Shown: positions 21,487 through 35,524 of the stretch, in pieces
How the letters are laid out: each line of letters opens with the position of its first letter
Numbering within the stretch: the first letter of the stretch is position 1
NCBI GenBank assembly: GCA_007115705.1
Contig: QXEO01001123.1
Location: 62,001-126,000, forward strand
DNA length: 64,000 nt
Direction: 5' to 3'
Origin: Dactylis glomerata
Lineage: Eukaryota > Streptophyta > Magnoliopsida > Poales > Poaceae
Program-made: the position numbers and the translations under genes
Notes under the pieces: model-generated
Told to the model about the DNA's origin: nothing
Databases searched by the model: none
The model's input: the letters and a program-made list of their open reading frames with translations, nothing else

Positions 21487-24192
21487 TCAATACTCATCAT
21501 CATCCTCATACTCAATGTCATCATCCTCAAGCACATCCTCTTCCTCAGACTCGAACTCCTCCTCCTCAAGATCTCTCACTCTTGCGCTCCTACGAACTTG
21601 GAGTTGCTCTTGTGCTCCCATTGCTTCTCCTATCACATCATATGGTATCCCCGTAGCCGGGTGCACACCTTGATCTCCATCCTCCTCATCTCTAAAAACA
21701 ACCAATGCATGATCATCCCCTCCTTCAAAGAGCCATCCCTGAGCTTCGGATGCATCATTGCTTAGAAGAGAATCAGCTTTCTTCTTATCCTTCAACCTTT
21801 GTCTCTTGGACAGCATCCTTGTATTGAATTGTATATAGACCATATTGTTGAGGCGATCCATTGTTAGTCTATTTCTTCTCTTGGTATGAATCTACAAGTG
21901 CAAAAAATAATTAGAGTTAAGATTGAGAGTACTACATACAAACAATGCAATTGAGTAGCTAACCATTTCATAGACGCTCCAATTTCTTTCACAACCGGAA
22001 GAGCTAGAAGTCAACGAGAGGATCCTCATAGCCATTTTTTGTAACAGAGGAACTTCTGTTCCATAGAGCTTCCACCATCCAACTGCAAATAATAACATTA
22101 TGACTATTAGGTATTAGCAGCACTAAAACAGGGGCCGAACAGCCATAAAACAGTACCAAACAGGGGCCAAACAGCAACAAAACTGCAGCAAACTGTGGGC
22201 AAAACAGCAAGCAAAACTGCAGCAAACTACAGCAAAACAGCAAGCAAAATAGCAGCAAAACATCAAGCAAAACAGCAGCAAACTGCAGCAAAACAAGTGA
22301 AAAACTTCATTTGTTCTTACCGGGATTGTAATCCGCCCTTTCCCATGAACTTGCAAGGTTTTTCTTGAAAGACCCTTCCATGTTTTCATATAGGAACCAT
22401 TCGTCATTGATCATTTTCTTCAAAGATATCTCATCATCTCCAAAATATTGCTCCGCACATCTCATGAGAGCTACGGTCATGCTTGAATCCTCAAAGATAT
22501 CTTTGTTAGCATAAGTGTAGTGTGGATTCAAGAGATATGTGGTCTTGTGCAATGGACTATCAAGCCTTCCTTTCAACTTCTTGTCAACAATGGCTATAGT
22601 CTCCCTATAGTTCTTCTCATTATTTCCAAACGCTTCCTTAATCTTGGTCTTTGCCTTCAACATTTCTCCATAAAGCCAAGCCATAGATGGCTTGACATCT
22701 CCATCAACCAAACGAAGAAGGGAAACCAATGGCTCAAACACCTTTAAGCAAAGTGTCACTCCCTTCCAAAAGTTAGCATCCATCAAGGTGGCTGTTGCAT
22801 CTTTTCCTTTCTTGGTCTTCACAATTGGCATCTCCTCCCATGCTCTATCAACCACCATACCCCTTAAAGCATCTCTCTTTTCTGCCAAGCTTTGCAAAGT
22901 AAGAAAGTTGGAAGCAAACCTAGTCACCCCCGGCCTTATAATATCCCTCCTCTTTGTGCATTTCCTCATATATGCCAAAGTCTTGTGATGCGCATATATG
23001 AAGATAGTTACTTTCTGTCCTTGATCCACTATGGACTTGAATCTTTTGATGTTTCCAATTCCTTGGAGCATCAAATTGATGGTGTGAGTTGCACATGAGG
23101 TCCAGAATATTTTTGGCCTCTTCTCAAGCAACAACTTCTTGGCTGCCATGTTATTGGAAGCATTGTCCGTGCAAACTTGCATCACATGTTCAGCCCCTAC
23201 CTCCTCAATTGATTTGTCCACTAGTTCAAATATGACTTCCCCGGTATGTGACACATCCGAGGTCTCCTTTGACTTGAGAAAGGAAGTTCCTCCACTACAA
23301 TGCATGCACACATTCATTATGCTTCTCCTCTTCATGTCCGTCCATGCATCGGTCATAATGGTGCATCCAAGCTTGTTCTTTTGGTTTTCACGATCATCTA
23401 GCAAAGACTTGGTTCTTGCATATTCCTCAGTCAACAACTTCTCACGAAGATCAAATTGACTAGGAGGCTCATACCCGGGGCCAAACTTTCCAATGGCCTC
23501 ACACATTTGCTTGAACTCATCATTGTCAAGAGCATTGAATGGTATAGCTACACAAATACAAGTAAAAAACAGCAAGTAAGTTGTCTGCAAGTAAAAGACA
23601 ACAATCAAGTAAATAAAAATGTGCAAGTAAATAAAAATCTGCAAGTAAAAAACAAATGGAATTGCAACATACCATGTGTATACACCCATCTAGCAACATA
23701 TTGTGAAGTTTGATGCACTCTCTCCTTAAATAGAGCCTCATTCATACTTAATTGCCTCAAGGCTTCTTCCTTGCTTGATTTTCCATCAATAGGACGCAAA
23801 AACTTGTCCATTGGACCCACTTTGTTAGGCTCCGAGGTTGATACTCCCTCACCTACAGAGCTTGAGATATGCCAATCATCTCTAAGATCTTGCTCATGTT
23901 GCCTCTTTATTCCCTTCGTCGCTGTGACTTTCTCAAGAGCTTTCTTACAAGCCTCCTTAGCTTCTGGTGTAGCCTTCTTGCATGAGGCGACAACATTTTC
24001 CACCCCTACAATGTGTTTCTTAAAACGGTAGATATCGTCGGTGCTAATATGTCCACAAAAGTCACATTTCACCTTACTCTTGTTTAATGGATCACAGTAT
24101 TTGCCATACTTCCAACCAACATCGCTTGAGTTGCCGATCAATACCATTGGCACCTCAGGCACCGACCCATCAGCACCCGTATCGACATCCAT
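21487..24192 (-). CDS. hAT transposase, four exons, apparently intact
   Basis: Exons 24192-23673, 23547-22321, 22082-21964 and 21891-21487 join with GT..AG borders in consistent phase, to 756 codons plus a stop without interruption. The N-terminal part has a BED-type zinc finger (CDFCGHISTDDIYRFKKHI, near residues 39-57). DUF659 and the RNase H-like core follow, with TDAWTDMK, CTDNASNNM and WTSCATHTINLML. Exon 3 carries the hAT dimerisation motif (GWWKLYGTEVP, SSSSGCERNWSVYEM). Exon 4 begins IHTKRRNRL and ends in a long acidic tail (LEEEEFESEEEDVLEDDDIE). The enzyme would cut and paste DNA in the nucleus with 8-bp TSDs, matching the element's flanks. A possible 5'-leader intron spans roughly 24705-24215. 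Confidence 0.85.
22123..22310. repeat. short tandem repeats in hAT intron 2
   Basis: Irregular copies of AAACAGCAAGCAAAACTGCAGCA-type units fill most of the intron between exons 2 and 3. Intron 1 (23548-23672) has a similar array of CAAGTAAATAAAAATNTG units. Confidence 0.75.
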
Positions 24193-27100
24193 TATACACT
24201 ACTGTACCTACAAAGTACAAACAAGATTGGAATATCTTAGCACTAGTAGCAGGCCAACATCACACATAGACAGTAGGCAGCAGCAGCACAGCAAATCAGT
24301 ATAAAATACATCTAATCAGTCAACTAATCTATACTCAAGTCAATACAAAATACATCTAATCAGTAATCAAAGTCAATACAAAATACATGATATACATCTA
24401 ATCAGTACTGTTTTGCTGCAGACAGTTGTTCTGCTGTAGAGCTGCAGACAGTTGTTTTGCAGCAATCAGTAATCAACTAATCTCTTAAACAGTAATCAGT
24501 AATCAGTAATCACTTAAACAGTATAAAATTCCTAAGCAGGGAGTTGCACAGCAACAAAGCAAAGTAACAGTACAGAGTACACACATGACCACCACAAGGC
24601 AGCAGCGATGGCGCGTGTAGTACCAGATGAGCTAATCAATCTCCAAAAGATCAAATTGACTGAGGAAATTAGAAGAGGAAAGGGAATAGGGAGGGTAAGT
24701 TATACCTGATGTGCTGCAACGGGGGTCTGGGGCTCGGGCGCCTGACAGCGGCGAGCCTTGTCGATCTTGTCCTGGGGTCCTGGGGCTCGGGCGCCTGGGC
24801 GGAGAGAGGGGAGATGACGGGATGCTTGGAGGAGGGAGCCGGCGTCCTGGTGGCCGTCCTGGTGGCCTCGTGGAAGAGGCAGAGGGCGGCGGAGTCCGCC
24901 CTTCACCGGCGGCGGACGAGGAAGTGGAGGAACAGGAGAAGATGGCATCCCTCTCTCTCGATATGTACTGGGAATCAGTCGATTGGGATGCCAGGCTACC
25001 TTAATTGCTGTCGATTGGGATGCCTGCAACCTTAATTGCCTCAATTTCTCACCCAACTGCCGCCAATTTTTGGAGACTGGCCGGCGACCATGGACGCTCG
25101 AGGCCGCTTTTCCTCTGCCTATTCTCGCTACTGCGCGCTGAAGCGAACGCTTAGTCGCTTAGTCGCTCGCTTTTTCCGCTCAGCGCTTAATGCCTCGCTC
25201 AGGCCTGAAACAGAGCGATAGGCCACCGCTACGCTCGCTTTCACGCTAAAGCGAGACTAAGCGTACGCTTTTTTGAATGTTGCTTTTACAACATAATACT
25301 TTACTTCTATTGGTTTGGTAGCTTTACTCGACTTGTTGTTGTGAGCATAAAATACTACAGGCTGGTTGTCACAGTACATCTTTAGTGGTTTGTCAATACA
25401 ACCCACCACTTTCAAGTCGGGTATAAATTTCTTTAGCCATAACACCTGATTTGTGGCCTCAAAACATGCTATAAATTCGGCATACATCATGGATGATGCA
25501 ACTATCGTTTGTTTGCAGCTTCTCCACGAAATAGCCCCTCCTGCGAGAGTGAACACATATCCTGTTGTGGACTTTCTTTCATATTTGTCTCCCGCATAGT
25601 CTGCATCTGAATACCCTTTTATCTCTAGGAAATCAGATCTTCTATAGGTTAGCATGAGGTCTTTTGTGCCTTGCACATAACACAATACTTTCTTTACCAT
25701 CTTTCAGTGCTCTATGCCTGGATTTGACTGATATCTACCGAGTACCCCGGTGATAAAAGCTAAGTCAGGGCGAGTGCACACTTGTGCATACTGTAAGCTT
25801 CGACAGCCGAAGCGTATGATACTGCTTTCATTTGATCGATCTCATATTGATTCTTGGGGCATTGATATTCCCCAAAACTGTCGCCCTTGACTATAGGAGC
25901 AGGTGTGGCATTACTCTTATGCATATTATACTTTATTAGAACCTTTTCTAAATATGCCTTCTGTGATAATCCTAACACTCTATTCTTTCTATCTCGGTGA
26001 ATTTCTATGCCCAAAACATATGAAGCTTCAACAAGATCTTTCATATCAAAGTTTGAGGACAAAACCTTCTTTGTTTCTCGCAGAAGACTAACATCACTGC
26101 TAGCAAGCAGGATATCATCCACATACAAGATTAGAAAAATATATTTCCCACTTTTAAACTTTGCATAAACGCAATTGTCCTCGATATTTTCTTTAAATCC
26201 AAATCTTTTGATGGTATCATTAAACTTTAGATACCACTGTCTAGAGGCTTGCTTTAATCCATAAATGGATTTCTTTAGACGACATCCCATGTGTTCCTTC
26301 CCCTCCATGAAAAAACCCTTGGGTTGTTTCATGTAAACTTTTTCTTCTAAATCTCTATTTAGAAATGCCGTCTTTACATCCATTTGATGCAACTCTAAAT
26401 CAAAATGTGCAACTAGTGCCATTATGATTCTGAAGGAATCTTACATGAGACTGGAGAAAATGTCTCATTGTAATCTACCCCTTCTCTTTGTGTAAATTCT
26501 TTTGTCACTAGACGCGCTTTATACTTTTCTATGTTCCCGTTAGAGTCATACTTTGTTTTGTAGACCCATTTACAGCCTATTATTTTGGCTCCTTTGGGAA
26601 TCTCCTCTAAGTCCCAAACATTGTTGGAACTCATCGACATCATTTCATCTTCCATGGCCTCTAGCCACTTTGATGAGTTGGGGCCTCCCATAGCTTCTTC
26701 ATATGAAGTGGGATAACCTTTCATATGAACTGTTTTTGTATTATAAACTTTATAATCAGTAGAAATAGCTAATTTCTTAACTCTTTTGGACCTTCTAAGG
26801 GCCTCATTCTCTGGCTCATTATGTACCTCAACTTCTGGTACATCTATTAAAGCTGGCTGCTACAGCTCCCTTTCATGCTCAACAAAGGGTTTAGTCGGCT
26901 CCTGACGGACAGGTTCCAAAACTTCACTCCTTGTTGTCACGGGTGGAGTTACAATAGGTGCTTGCATCGCAACCTCAGGGATTGTCGATGCCGGTACAAC
27001 AGGTAGCGAGAAAAATGGCTCCTGAATCATTGGATTAGGTGTGTGCACCCTCTTCTCCTCAAGATCAATTTTCCGAGCTACCATGCTCCCCCTCATCAAT

Positions 27101-29311
27101 TCGTCCTCCAAGAAGACTGCATGTCTCGTTTCTACAAACTTTGTGTATTTGTCTGGTAGAAACGATAACCTTTTGATCTGTCAGGATAGCCAATGAAGTG
27201 GCAAGTTACTGTTTTGGGGTCTAACTTTGCAATATTTGGATTAAATACTTTTGCCTCAGCTGGGCTCCCCCAGACCCTCAAGTGGCACAGGGACGGAACT
27301 CTCCCTGTCCACAACTCATACGGTGTTTTGGGCACCGACTTGCTTGGTACTCTGTTGAGAATGTGAATGGCGGTTTTAAGCGCTTCCATCCATAATCCCA
27401 ATGGCAGGGTGGAATAACTCATCATATTGCGCATCATATCTATAAGAGTACGGTTGCGCCTTTCAGCTACTGCATTTTGCTGAGGTTCGCATAGCATAGA
27501 ATACTGGGCGACTATTCCATTTTCCTGTAAGAACCTTGCAAAAGGTCCAGGTACTTGACCATATGGAGTGTGCCGACCGTAGTACTCCCCACCACGGTCG
27601 GACCGGACTATTTTAATTCTTTTATCATGCTAATTTTCAACTTCTGATTTGAATATTTTAAATTTATCTAATGCTTCAGACCTTTTTTAATTGGATAAAT
27701 ATAACCATATCGGGAGTAATCATCTGTGAATGTTATGAACGAGTCATAGCCATCCACACTTTTCACAGAAAACGGTCCACAAATATCAGTGTGAATGATT
27801 TCTAGTGTCGTTGTGCTTCGGTTTGCACCCTTTTTAATTTGCTTTACATACTTTCCTTTTATGCAATCTATGCATTGTTCTATATCGGAGAACTCTAACG
27901 GAGGAAGAATATCAGTTTTAACGAGGTTTTTGATTCTTTCCCTCGAAATATGGCCTAATCGACAGTGCCATAACTTCGATGAGTCATGAGTTCTTTTTCT
28001 TTTCTTTTGTTCTTTGTCGGAGGTTTGTTCATTCACATTACACACAGAATGCATTTTTTCACGTAAGGATAACAAATAAAGCTCGTTGTGAAGTAAAGCA
28101 ACACCCACACAAACATCTTTAAACCATATGGCACACTTGCCATGTGCAAAATAATACTCATAACTGTCTTTATCCAAACGTGATACACTTATTAAGTTTC
28201 TGTGAAGCGAAGGAACAAATAAAATATCTCTAAGCAGAATCGTAAAGCCATCAGCTAACTCCAAGGAGATGTCACCAACAACTTCAACGTCTGCTTGAAC
28301 TCCATTCGCGACTTCAATGCATCTTTCGCTTCTTTGCATAGTCCTTGTCGAATGGAATCCCTGTAAAGTATTTGCAACATGAACAGTTGCACCTGAGTCA
28401 ATCCACCAAGTAGATTTTGAAAACTGTGAATACAGGGATTTATTTACAAAAGAAACTGTATCTTTACCTTTCTTTGCCATTATGGACTTGAGCCATTCTG
28501 GACAGTCATCCTTGAAGTGCCCTGTCTTATTGCAGTGGAGACACTGGTCTTTATCCACTAGGAGAGTGGGCTGATGATACTGTTGGGGACTTTTGTCATA
28601 TGGCTTGGAGGGAGAACCTTGATTGTTGTTCTGGTAGTTCCTTTTCCTATTGTCCTTGACATAGTTTATTGAACCACCATTTGAGGCTTTAAGCCTATCT
28701 TCCTCTTGCACACACATGGCAATCATTTTGTCTAAGTCCCATTTATCGGGAGACATGTCGTAGTTGATAACAAAGTTATCAAACTCTTTAGGCAATGAAG
28801 CCATGACAAGGTGAACAAGCAGAGCAGGCTTTAGTTCCAGATCAGCATCCATGGGCTTCAGTTTAGAAGCCATGTTGCTCATCTTGAGGATGTGCTCCCT
28901 GATACCATGTGCACCTCCTGTGTACTTTTCTGTGACCAGCTGTTTGAGCAGCTGGGTAGCATACACCTTTGTCTTTTCCAGAAACTCCCTAACGGAAGTG
29001 CACTCTGCGATTGAGCCTGCAATGGCGTTCTCAATCGTGTTCTTTATAAAGGCCATGCACTTTTTGTTTGCATTGACCCACTTTTGGTTCTCTAGCACCT
29101 ATGCCATCTCCACTGGAGCATGGTCCTTTTCCTTTTTGTCCCATGCAGCATCATCATCCTTTGCATCTCTGACTAGTCCTATCGGCTTGACTGGCTGTGG
29201 AGTGTCCACAACCTAGTTGACTTCAGCGCAGACAAAAGCCAGGTCAACTTTCTTCCTCCACTCAGTGTAGTTGTCACCCCTGAGCGTCGGAACGTCTTTG
29301 AGGCAACTCAT

Positions 29312-30558
29312 CAAATTGCAACCTCCTGAAATCCACAAAGATGTGAGATAACAAAACAATTGCATGCATTAATCCAACATTGGTATAAATCAACACATAC
29401 AACTGTTTGTGCAATTAAAACTATATCACCGTTGGGCAAAAATAGAGATAAATGCACCATTTAACATATAATGAATAAATTATGATCATGCTATTAACAA
29501 CGTTGGTCATATAATAACAGAGTCATAATCACTTTTTTAAAAAACACTTTATCACATCTTTCAAAAAATTAATTCTCACTTTTAGGTATTTCTACCTTTT
29601 AAATAACACTTTCATCTATTTGTAGCGGAAAATACGAATTAAACAATTCATTAACTTTAAACTTTACAGAAATGTGTCTGTCACTTTTCAGTTTTTCTAA
29701 ACAAAATTTCGTTGGATTATTTTGAATAGAAAAAATTGTATGAAAATTTCTCAAAATTTGAACAAAATCACCCAAAAACTGTATTCTGTAAAAAATAAAC
29801 AGAGAAAAAGTTCTCTGCTTACTGCATGCCAGCCCAGCCCACGGCCTGCTGTTGTGCGCCGCTCAGCCGGCGGTCGGTAGCTACCCAAATTTTTGGCCCA
29901 TGGCCCTTTCATACATGCCCCCGGCGACCCACAGCCCGCCAGAGACAGCACCGCTCGATCTTGGACGTCCGATGGAGATCGGACGGATCTCTGGGCGCAT
30001 CGCTACATCAAAACCGACCGATGCGCCAGCCCCGAAAACCCTAGCGCCACTCTCTTCCCCACTCTGTTTCTGTCCCGCTCGTGGCGGCGGCTGGAAGCGG
30101 ACGCAGTCCGACGGTGACCGTGCGCCGCAGCACGGTGACGACTTCTCGCACCACGGCGGCGAGCGGAGCTTTTCCTGTCTCCCTTCTCTGCCCCTTTCTC
30201 GGCCTCACCCGCGCAAGCGTGATGCCACGAGGAGGTCGCCGCAAACGGGCGGCTTGCAGTCACGGGCCGACGAGCCGGAGGTGGCGGTTGGCCGGTGGCC
30301 TCTGTTGATCCCGCGCCGGCGACAACACACGGCAGTGGACAGCGGCGCGCTCTTTGCCCCCGAAGGGGTTCTTTCCCTTTCGGCCGTGGCGGAGGCAAGC
30401 CCCTCCACTACCCGTGTTCTTCGTCCGGTGCTTCGGCTTCCCGATACGCACTGGGATCGAGAGGAACGGCGCGGCCACGTGGTGGCGCACTTTGCCGGTG
30501 AGCTCAAGGCTTCAACTGGTTAGTTTCTTTTCCTTTTTGCTCTTTGTTCTGATTCGAA
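29312..30558 (-). other. copia 5' leader with a GC-rich block
   Basis: This is untranslated DNA between the copia primer site and gag; it continues at 42525-42613 beyond Athila copy B. The stretch 29340-29820 is AT-rich. The stretch 29823-30520 is strongly GC-rich with overlapping frames on both strands (for example plus 29852-30523 and minus 30003-30398) and no recognisable domain. On the plus strand it resembles a grass gene leader (AACCCTAGCGCCACTCTCTT), so a captured host fragment is possible. Confidence 0.5.
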
Positions 30559-30563
30559 ACTCT

Positions 30564-32252
30564 TGATGGCTAGTTGACGAGGGAGATTATTCTTCTTCGT
30601 CCCCCAGCAACAGTCCTTGTGCATGGTGAATGACCAGCGCGTTGGGAACCCTAAGAGGAAGGTGTGATGAGTATAGCAGCTGGTTTTCCCTCAGTTAAGA
30701 AACCAAGGTTTATCGTTCTTGGAGAGGAGAGACAAACGACTGAAGGTGATGCTTGCTAGATTGCGACAGCTTCGGACAATTTATATATGGCGCCTAGTCC
30801 AAGCTTTGCTTGCTAGCTGCAACACGGAACCTGCACACAACACAACCAAGTACTTCGTTCCCAACTTGCGATGAGGTTGTCAATCTCACCGGTTTGCTTG
30901 AAACAAAGGGTATGAGCGTATCGAGTGGAAAACAGTAGAGTATGCGAGTAAAGTAAACAGTGCGAGTAAAGTAAACAGGTGATAGCAATATGATGGAAAT
31001 AGGACCGGGGTCCACAGTTCACTAGTGGTGTCTCTCCATAAGATAAATAACACATGCTGGGTAAACAAATTACAGTTGGGCAATTGATAGAATAAAGATA
31101 AACGTGATATGTCAAGAAGATCACTATGAAATTTACTCTGGGCATTACAACAAGATACATAGACCGCCATCCAACTGCATCTATGACTAATAATCCACTC
31201 ACGGGGATATCGTCCGAACACCCCATGAGTATTAAGTTGCGAACAATGGATAATTGCATTAAGCAAAGTGTGTAATGTAAACAAAGCATATGCCCTTGAG
31301 CATATGAATGTTGTTTTCTCCCTAGTAGCAACAGCACATCTACAACCTTAGAGGTTTCTGTCACTCCCCCAGGTTAAATACAGGCATGAACCCACTATCG
31401 AGCATAAATACCCCCTCTTGAAGTCACTAGCAACTACTCGGCCAAGATAGCTACTAACAACGGAGAGCATGCAAGATCATAAACAACATAGAGATAACAT
31501 AAGATATAATTCAGTACAACAACTCAATCATAAACACCAATATTCATCGGATCCCAACAAACCAAACATGTAGAATTACATAACGGTGATCTCAATCATG
31601 TAGGGCAGCTCATGAGATCTAAACATGAAGCACATGGTGGAGAAGATAACCATCTAGCTACTGCTATGGGCCCATAGTCCAAGTTAGACTACTCACTCAT
31701 CGCTCCAGAGACAAGCATGGCGATGAAAAAGACCTCCGGTGGCGATTCCCCTCTCCGGCAGGGTGCCGGGAAGAGCTTCTGGACCCTCCCGATCTTCGGG
31801 TCGACGGCGGCGGTGGATCGCGATGTGTTCTGGAAAAGTGATTGGGTACTTAGGTTTTTATCCGTCGGGGGGTCTTTATAGGCGAAGGGGCGATGTCAGA
31901 GGTGGAGCCAGGCGGTCTCACACCTGGCTGGCGCGGCCCAGGCCCTGGCCGTGCCGGCCTGGTGTGTGGGGCCCCTGTGGCCCCCCTCCTACTCCTCTTC
32001 GGATCTCTGGAAGCTTCCGGGTAAAATAAGACTTCAGAAACTTGTTTCGTCCAATTTCGAGAATATTTCCTGTGTATCACTTCTGAAACACAAAAACAGC
32101 AGAAAACAGGGAACTGGCACTGTGGCGACTTGTTAATAGGTTAGTTCTAGAAAATGCATAAAAGTGTCACGAAGTGTAACGAAACATTAGGCATAATGGT
32201 GTAAGAACAAGCATGGAGCATCAAAAATTATAGATACGTTTGAGACGTATCA
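30564..32252 (-). repeat. 3' LTR of Athila copy B
   Basis: 1689 bp, collinear with the copy C LTRs. The LTR TATA box reads CTTTATA on the plus strand at 31874-31880. The adjacent plus-strand AGCATCCCCAAGCT (32254-32267) is the polypurine tract on the minus strand. Confidence 0.9.
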
Positions 32253-35215
32253 AGCATCCCCAAGCTTAACTCCTGCTCGTCCTCGAGTAGGTAAGTGATA
32301 ACAAAAGAATAATTTTTGAGGTGACATGCACCTACACAATCTTGATCATATATGTAAGCATTTGTGAGTTGGGATCATAAGAACTTAAAATATGGGCATG
32401 AAGATATAATCATGACAATAAGAAACTTAGCAACCATGTTGTAAACATGCAAATGAACACAAATAAAAGATCATGAAAATGAAACAATGAAAGTCAAATG
32501 TGTGTTCAAATCATAAGGAAAAACATAAAAATGGTTTTTAGCTTGTCCTTCATGGAGAGCAAAACATAAATGCATAGGACACCTTCAAGTTTAAGAGGGC
32601 GACTAGATACAAATAATTTAAGAACAAGTGAAACCAACAATATGAATCAATCAATGAAAACTTTGGGACAATGCACATTATACTAAGAATGACAACTATG
32701 CTCTCTTAATGGTGCATAAAGATAGAAGGTGGTGACTCAACATAAAAGTAGAAGAAAGGCCCTTCGCGGAGGGAAGCAGTGATTGCAAGTTTTATAACCT
32801 TCAAAAATTATGGTACTTACCGGCTTTGAGCTCTCGTTGCCCCCATCATAAGCATCTTGAATGGTTAAAGTTAATGCGAGAACAATTATGATGCATATGC
32901 TTGACAAATCATAAGTTGAAAACCTCGTGTCCCGTGAATACGAGTACCCAAACCTTATGCTACTTTACTTAGAGTCCCAAGCAAGGCTCATGTCATTGTA
33001 AATATATGCATATCATTGAGAACCGCCAATGGGGTACCTCCGTGCCCGATGACATGGAACAAGCCCACACCAAAATGACAGGACAAGCAGACAATGAACA
33101 CCTCGATATCTCTTTTATTTGTCATTTGTTTAGCTTTTTATTGTGAGATGCGTCGTCGAATGTTCACCATGGGTATGCTGCAAATTTCCACCATGAATTA
33201 TGCATGGCTTAGATTAGTGGCCCGGCGTTTCCCTAACACATATAAAAACTCCATGATCCCCACAAGATTCCCAATTCATTTCACACTGCGGGCATCCATA
33301 AACGAAAGATCACGATATCAACTCAAATAAGAAGTGCAATGTTGAAAGCTTGCCCATGACTGCATGGCTGGGCTAGTCTCCAACTTACAACTTGCAAGCA
33401 TAACAACTCAACATAAGAGACCACAATGTCAAATTTTTAAGAACAGAAAAAAGTAAAGTGTGCCTTCCGGTTCGTGAGAGCTTTACTGACCGAATTTCGC
33501 ATAACACTGGTAAGAGTTTAATTTGAAGAGAAAATAAAAGCAAGTCAAATTTACTTGGAATAGCAAATTGCTAGTAGGTATGTATGGTGGACACTTTGGA
33601 AAACTCTGGCTTTTAGGAGTTGGATGCACGAGTAGAGCTCATACTCAGTACGAGGCGAGGGCTAGCAAAAGACTGGGAGCGACCAACTAAGAGAGCAATA
33701 ATGGCCATAATCATGCAAAGCGACAAAGCGACATTAAAAGAAGCATAAGATGGCATCAAAAGTCAAAAACTAAATGATCATAGAGGCTATTGGCGACTTT
33801 GTATGAGTATAACATGTGTGAGCATGCGCCAAATCAACCCAAATAAAGCATCAAGGAGAAAACCAAAATAATGCTTCCAAATAATTAAAAACATCGCATG
33901 ATTTTTTCAAAGGCTCATTAAGCAATCTCAGTTATTTGAGACAAGTCATGCTACAGCAAAACCACTAAGTATACTATCAAAAAGACATCAAGCATGACAT
34001 GAAAAAGCCTAAGCCGCAGTCTACACAAGCTCCTTCTTGTACCACTATTTTGCATAAAGCTTTTTCTCTTTCCAACACCATTTGAAATTTTTAAAGACAC
34101 CTCTTTTGATGAATACCAATAAAGATCATAAGAAAAAATACACCTTGATGAAGAGATATGACAAGGTCTGAACGCAAATCAAGGTGAAAACGAAAACCAA
34201 AAGCAGTAGCAGAAAAAGAAGAACACTCGATTTTTAATAAGAGTGAAAACTAGAGCGTTCTTTTGCAAATGAAAATGAGTACATCTCCTCCAAAGGAAAT
34301 TTGTTGGGGTCCAACCATTTATTGCAGCAAACAAAACAAACTAACTAAGAAAACTAAAACAACTGATGCTCCAAGAAAAACACATAGTGCATGAAGCAAT
34401 AAAAATATAGTGTCTTGAAAGGTGACCTGATTTTTGCCGATGAAGAAGGGGTGCCTCGGGGGCATCCCCAAGCTTTGACGCTTGTACTTCTTGGATATTT
34501 CTTGGGGTGATACATGGGAATCCCCAAGCTTGAGATTTTGTCCATTCTTCAGCTCATCTCATCATTCTCCAATCCCTACACTTGAAAACTTCCTTCATAC
34601 AAAACTGAACACAAATTTATTAGCAACATTAGTGTAGCATAACATATAATCAACTTCTTTTTGCTTCAGGTTTCAACTCAAAACCACCACATATAAAGTA
34701 AATACTACTGTAGCAACTTCCACAAGAGCTCCGTGATCAAAAGAACTCGCAAAGAAAGCGATAAAGTGGCAAAAACAAATATTGGGAGAAATCTGTCAAA
34801 ACAGAACAGCTGACAAAGGCCGAATTTTTTAGGGGTTTTCTGTTTCTCAAATAAAAAAATGTTCAACTAACGAAAGTTTGGATATAACCTGGGGCATATG
34901 CACAAGAAATCGCAGGTTCTAAAGATATACAGAGAATTTATACGAATTTTTACGGTGCAGCACCGAAAACAGTTTCAGGACGGCAACATCCCCAAATCTT
35001 TACCTCGCTCGAATTAGAGGCTTCTCTTGGCACAAAAATGAAATAAAAAGGATAAGGAGCGGTCATTACAGTAGTAATGACTTCCAAGACTCAAATAAAA
35101 GAAAAAGTACTGAATGTAAAACATTAGGTTATCTCCCAAGAGTGCTTTTCTTTAACGCCTTTAAGCTAGGCGCAGAAAATTGCGAATCAAGTAATATCAA
35201 GAGATGAAGCATCAA
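32253..35215 (-). other. non-coding internal backbone of Athila copy B
   Basis: Collinear on the minus strand with 48236-51167 of copy C, including the phrases around ATACGAGTACCCAAACC and the CTTGGGGATGCC motifs. No pol-like frame is seen on either strand. It may carry packaging or replication signals, as in other non-autonomous LTR elements; that is inference. Confidence 0.75.
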
Positions 35216-35524
35216 TTACGTCAGTAGGCTCTTTGGAGGTTCCCGAAGATGATTCAACCTGCAAGTCACCCTTAGTGGAACTAAGAGTCTTACCAATTTT
35301 AAGAACATGTTGAGGTTTAAGCACAGAAACCTTGGGAACATACATAAATTTTTGCTCTTTCCAACAAACACTTTCTCTTTCTTAAATTTAAGAGAAGAGA
35401 AGATTAAGCTAAGAGTTTCCATAGACTCCTCTAATTTACCAATCCTCAAGTTTTGATTATCAAGAGTAGTGCTAGCCTCTAAAACGGTAATTCTCTTACC
35501 GATGTTTTCTATTAATTCACTAAC

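Larger units (their letters stand above)
20888..25282 (-). mobile_element. hAT DNA transposon, complete, 4395 bp
   Basis: The TIRs are CAACGTTCAAAAAAGCG at 20888 and, on the other strand, CAACATTCAAAAAAGCG ending at 25282, differing at one base in 17. An exact 8-bp TSD CTTTTACA lies at 20880-20887 and 25283-25290. Both ends carry clustered subterminal AGCG/GCTTAAGCG motifs, probable transposase binding sites. It interrupts the RNase H region of the copia element. The element encodes a four-exon transposase on the minus strand. Confidence 0.93.
20743..29311 (-). pseudogene. copia gag-pol polyprotein, decayed and interrupted
   Basis: It runs from an ATG at 29311 to a stop at 20743. Visible parts in order are: gag start (MSCLKDVPTLRGDNYTEWRK), CCHC knuckle CLHCNKTGHFKDDC (about 28520), protease WWIDSGATVHVA, pre-integrase LWHCRLGH, integrase IHTDICGPF and DDYSRYGY, reverse transcriptase (IIGCKWVYKTKYD; YVDD within LILYVDDILLASS at about 26125), and RNase H (GYSDADYAGD). 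The C-terminal end, LEHIRIKDMLADPLTKGLP, lies beyond the hAT at 20750-20860. It is broken by stops near 29212 and 29099, a shift in an A-run near 27690, stops near 27630 and 26863, and shifts near 26425 and 25800. It cannot be translated whole. Confidence 0.92.

Noticed and set aside
29852..30523. 223-codon ORF in the copia leader as a gene
   Set aside because: Several overlapping frames on both strands are equally open because of GC richness; no recognisable domain.
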